Of a stretch of 16,630 bases of DNA, positions 13,958 through 16,630 are shown piece after piece. A program made the translations under genes and the position numbers. Location: NCBI GenBank assembly GCA_016194795.1, contig JACQAX010000232.1, forward strand, positions 1 through 16,630, in the 5' to 3' direction. Source of the DNA: Deltaproteobacteria bacterium (GTDB taxonomy: Bacteria; Bdellovibrionota; UBA1018; UBA923). Within the stretch, counting starts at the first letter, position 1. The number at the start of each line of letters is the position of its first letter. The notes beneath the pieces are model-generated. The model ran no database searches. It worked only from the letters and a program-made list of their open reading frames with translations, and was not told the DNA's origin.

Positions 13958-15929
13958 ATGCTTGAACGGCTGAAACAACTCTTCGAATCTCCATCGGCAA
14001 AGCTCCTGCTGCTCGCGGTCGGCGCGGGCGCGGCTTTGACGTTCGTTCTGCAGACGTTCGACATGAACCTTTTCGAGGCGCACCTCTATGACTTCCGCAT
14101 GCGCCACAAGGGCGACCATCAGATGGTCGAGCACACCGTGCTCGTCAAGATCGACGACAAGACCGTCGAGCGCCTCAACGAGTTCTCGCCGCTTTCGATG
14201 AAGCAGCACGTGAGCTTGCTGAAGCTCCTGAGCCAGGGCCATCCCAAAGCCATCGCCTATTTCATCAACTTCAACGACAGCATCACGGCCGAAACCACGA
14301 GCGACAGCTCCAAGCCGGCGGAAAATCCCGCCGAGTCGTTCGTCCAGGTCGCCGACTCGCTCTACGCGTCCGGCACGCCGGTCATGCTCGGCACCGACAT
14401 CGACGTCACCGGCGAGGTGGTCCCGCCCTTCCCGCTTTCGAAGCTCCCGCACCGCGTGGCGACCATCCACAAGGACGGCACGACGTTCTCGGAAGACAAG
14501 GTCACCCGCCGCGCGCTCTTCTCGATCTACGACGAGCCGGTGCTGCACGTGCAGCTCGCGAGCCTGATCAACGGCAAGACGGCGCCGACCGACTACCGCG
14601 GCATTTACCATATGCCCGACGTCGACGCGAACTTCTTCCTGATCAACTACGTCGGCCCGACGCAGGACGACCAGCAGCGCTTCACCGAGATCAGCGCGAT
14701 CGACATCCTCGACGGCAAGGTTTCGCCGAGCGTCTTCCAGAACAAGCTCGTGCTCGTGGGCACGAAGACGAAAGAAGACTCGAACGACTACGTCTATACG
14801 CCGTACTCGCGCCAGATCTTCACGAACGCGAAGCTCACGATCCACGCCAACATCATCGAGACGCTCATCCACAACAACGCGATCATGCGCGCCTCGCGCA
14901 TGTTCGACGTGATCCTCACGCTCGTGCTCACGAGCCTGATCATCGCGATGGTGTTTCGCACGAGCCCGATCCGCGGCGTGGTCTTCACGACCGTCTGCGC
15001 GCTCGTCATGATGGCCGCCGCCCTGGCCGCCTTCCGCTGGGGCAACGTGTGGATCTGCCTCGCCCATACGCTGCTCGGCATCTTCTTCGCCTATTACGTG
15101 TTCGTGCCGTACCGCCTCATCATGGAGTACAAGCAGCGCTGGCAGTTCCAGAAGAAGCACGAGGTGCTCGTGCAGGTCGAGGAGCTCAAGGGCAACTTCA
15201 TGAGCCTCATCACGCACGACCTCAAAACACCGGTGGCGCGCATCCAGGGCATGGCCGAGGTGCTCGGCCGCTCGGGCGCCGACCCCAAGATCGTCAGCGA
15301 GATCCTGGGCTCGACCGACGAGCTCAACCGCTTCATCACCAGCATCCTCGAGCTCGCCAAGATCGAGTCGAACCGCATCCAGATCGCCAAGACGTCCAAA
15401 GACGTCAACAAGATCATCGAGGACTGCGTACACAAGTTCGAGTTCCAGACGCGCGCCAAGAAGATCACGCTCGCCACCGATCTCGAGCCGCTGTTCCCGA
15501 TCCGCGTCGACGTGCCGCTCCTTACCAAGGTGATCTCGAACCTCATCGACAACGCGATCAAGTACTCGCCCGAAGGCGCGCGCGTGACCATCGAGTCGCG
15601 CGAATCGACCGAGCAGCCCGGCTTCCTCGAGATCACGGTCACCGATACCGGCCACGGCATCGGCCCCAAGGACCTCGACAACCTTTTCGCCAAGTTCTAT
15701 CGCCCGAAGAACGACATCACGATGCAGACCAAGGGCACCGGCCTGGGGTTGTACCTCAGCCGCTACTTCGTGGAGCTCCACAACGGAACTCTCACGGCCG
15801 AATCAGTCGAAGGCAAGGGCAGCATGTTCACCATACTGCTGCCGCTTGACGAGACCGAGATCCTGAACGCAGCCATACCCCCCGCCGACCACGATGGTGA
15901 GACGGGGCTTTTCAAAGGAGATAACGCCT

Positions 15930-15937
<8 letters not shown>
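13958..15937 (+). CDS. CHASE2-domain sensor histidine kinase
   Basis: The 659-residue membrane kinase has an N-terminal span (about 15-33), a large extracytoplasmic CHASE2-type domain (about 40-300), three closely spaced spans (316-333, 339-357, 364-384), a short linker helix and a catalytic core. HisKA contains FMSLITHDLKTPVARI with phosphorylated H420. The ATPase domain has the N box ISNLIDNAIKYS (N528, N532), G1 DTGHGIG (563-569) and G2 TKGTGLGL (591-598). CHASE2 followed by three membrane helices is the usual arrangement for this sensor class; the ligand is unknown. There is no PAS or HAMP domain. AAGGAG lies 11 nt before the ATG within a small hairpin. The 3' end overlaps the regulator by 8 nt, so the pair is cognate. 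Transcription is likely sigma-54 dependent. Confidence 0.96.

Positions 15938-16630
<693 letters not shown>

Noticed and set aside
13898..15781. Long (627-codon) minus-strand open frame opposite the histidine kinase gene
   Set aside because: Antisense shadow with Asp/Arg/Val/His repeats only. The plus-strand kinase has complete H, N and G boxes and an operon structure.

Overview
The window reads as a dense, high-GC chromosomal segment from a Gram-negative bacterium. It encodes an outer-membrane beta-barrel protein, a lipoprotein peptidase, a bactofilin, a class A penicillin-binding protein and an NtrC-type regulator with a matching sigma-54 promoter. This mix, with a FliL-like protein outside any flagellar cluster and a secreted caspase-like peptidase, best fits a former 'deltaproteobacterial' lineage such as Bdellovibrionota or Myxococcota. 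The placement is an inference from gene content only. No rRNA, tRNA, CRISPR array, transposase or phage gene was seen.

Layout. At 1-622 (-) is the N-terminal part of a receiver-domain protein that lacks the phosphoacceptor Asp. It diverges from a two-gene unit (694-1796, +) of a single-pass membrane coiled-coil protein and a bactofilin. Convergent to that is an M16 peptidase pair (1800-4531, -): an active HLFEH lipoprotein subunit and a metal-site-less partner carrying the R/Y pair. Divergent again are a PhnP-like metallo-beta-lactamase-fold hydrolase and alanine dehydrogenase (4574-6547, +), closed by a clear intrinsic terminator. Next come a long inverted repeat built from four copies of a 16-nt G-rich motif (6609-6753) and a FliL-family protein (6801-7316, +). 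A beta-barrel protein (7323-8840, -) diverges from a PBP1-type transglycosylase/transpeptidase (8901-11237, +). Then follow a secreted clan CD (caspase/legumain-like) peptidase with a translationally coupled small exported protein (11335-12974, +), a convergent secreted HAD phosphatase (12979-13743, -), and a CHASE2 sensor histidine kinase plus NtrC-type sigma-54 activator operon (13958 to the window end, +).

Two regulatory themes stand out. First, several starts sit only 7-8 nt downstream of a -10 hexamer and have no Shine-Dalgarno sequence: the M16 lipoprotein, the FliL-like protein and the HAD phosphatase. This predicts leaderless mRNAs. Other genes (alanine dehydrogenase, beta-barrel protein, response regulator) have normal ribosome binding sites. 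Second, the kinase/regulator operon is preceded by a textbook sigma-54 element (TGGCAT-N5-TTGCT), and the regulator carries GAFTGA, so the system probably amplifies its own expression.

Much of the content concerns the envelope: cytoskeletal scaffold, peptidoglycan synthesis, outer-membrane protein, exported peptidases and phosphatase. Three convergent gene pairs are separated by only 3-6 nt, so terminators there must lie inside the opposing genes. No intergenic stretch exceeds 300 nt. The best candidates for something undescribed are the caspase-like peptidase/small-protein pair, the 16-nt motif inverted repeat, and the leaderless promoter pattern.
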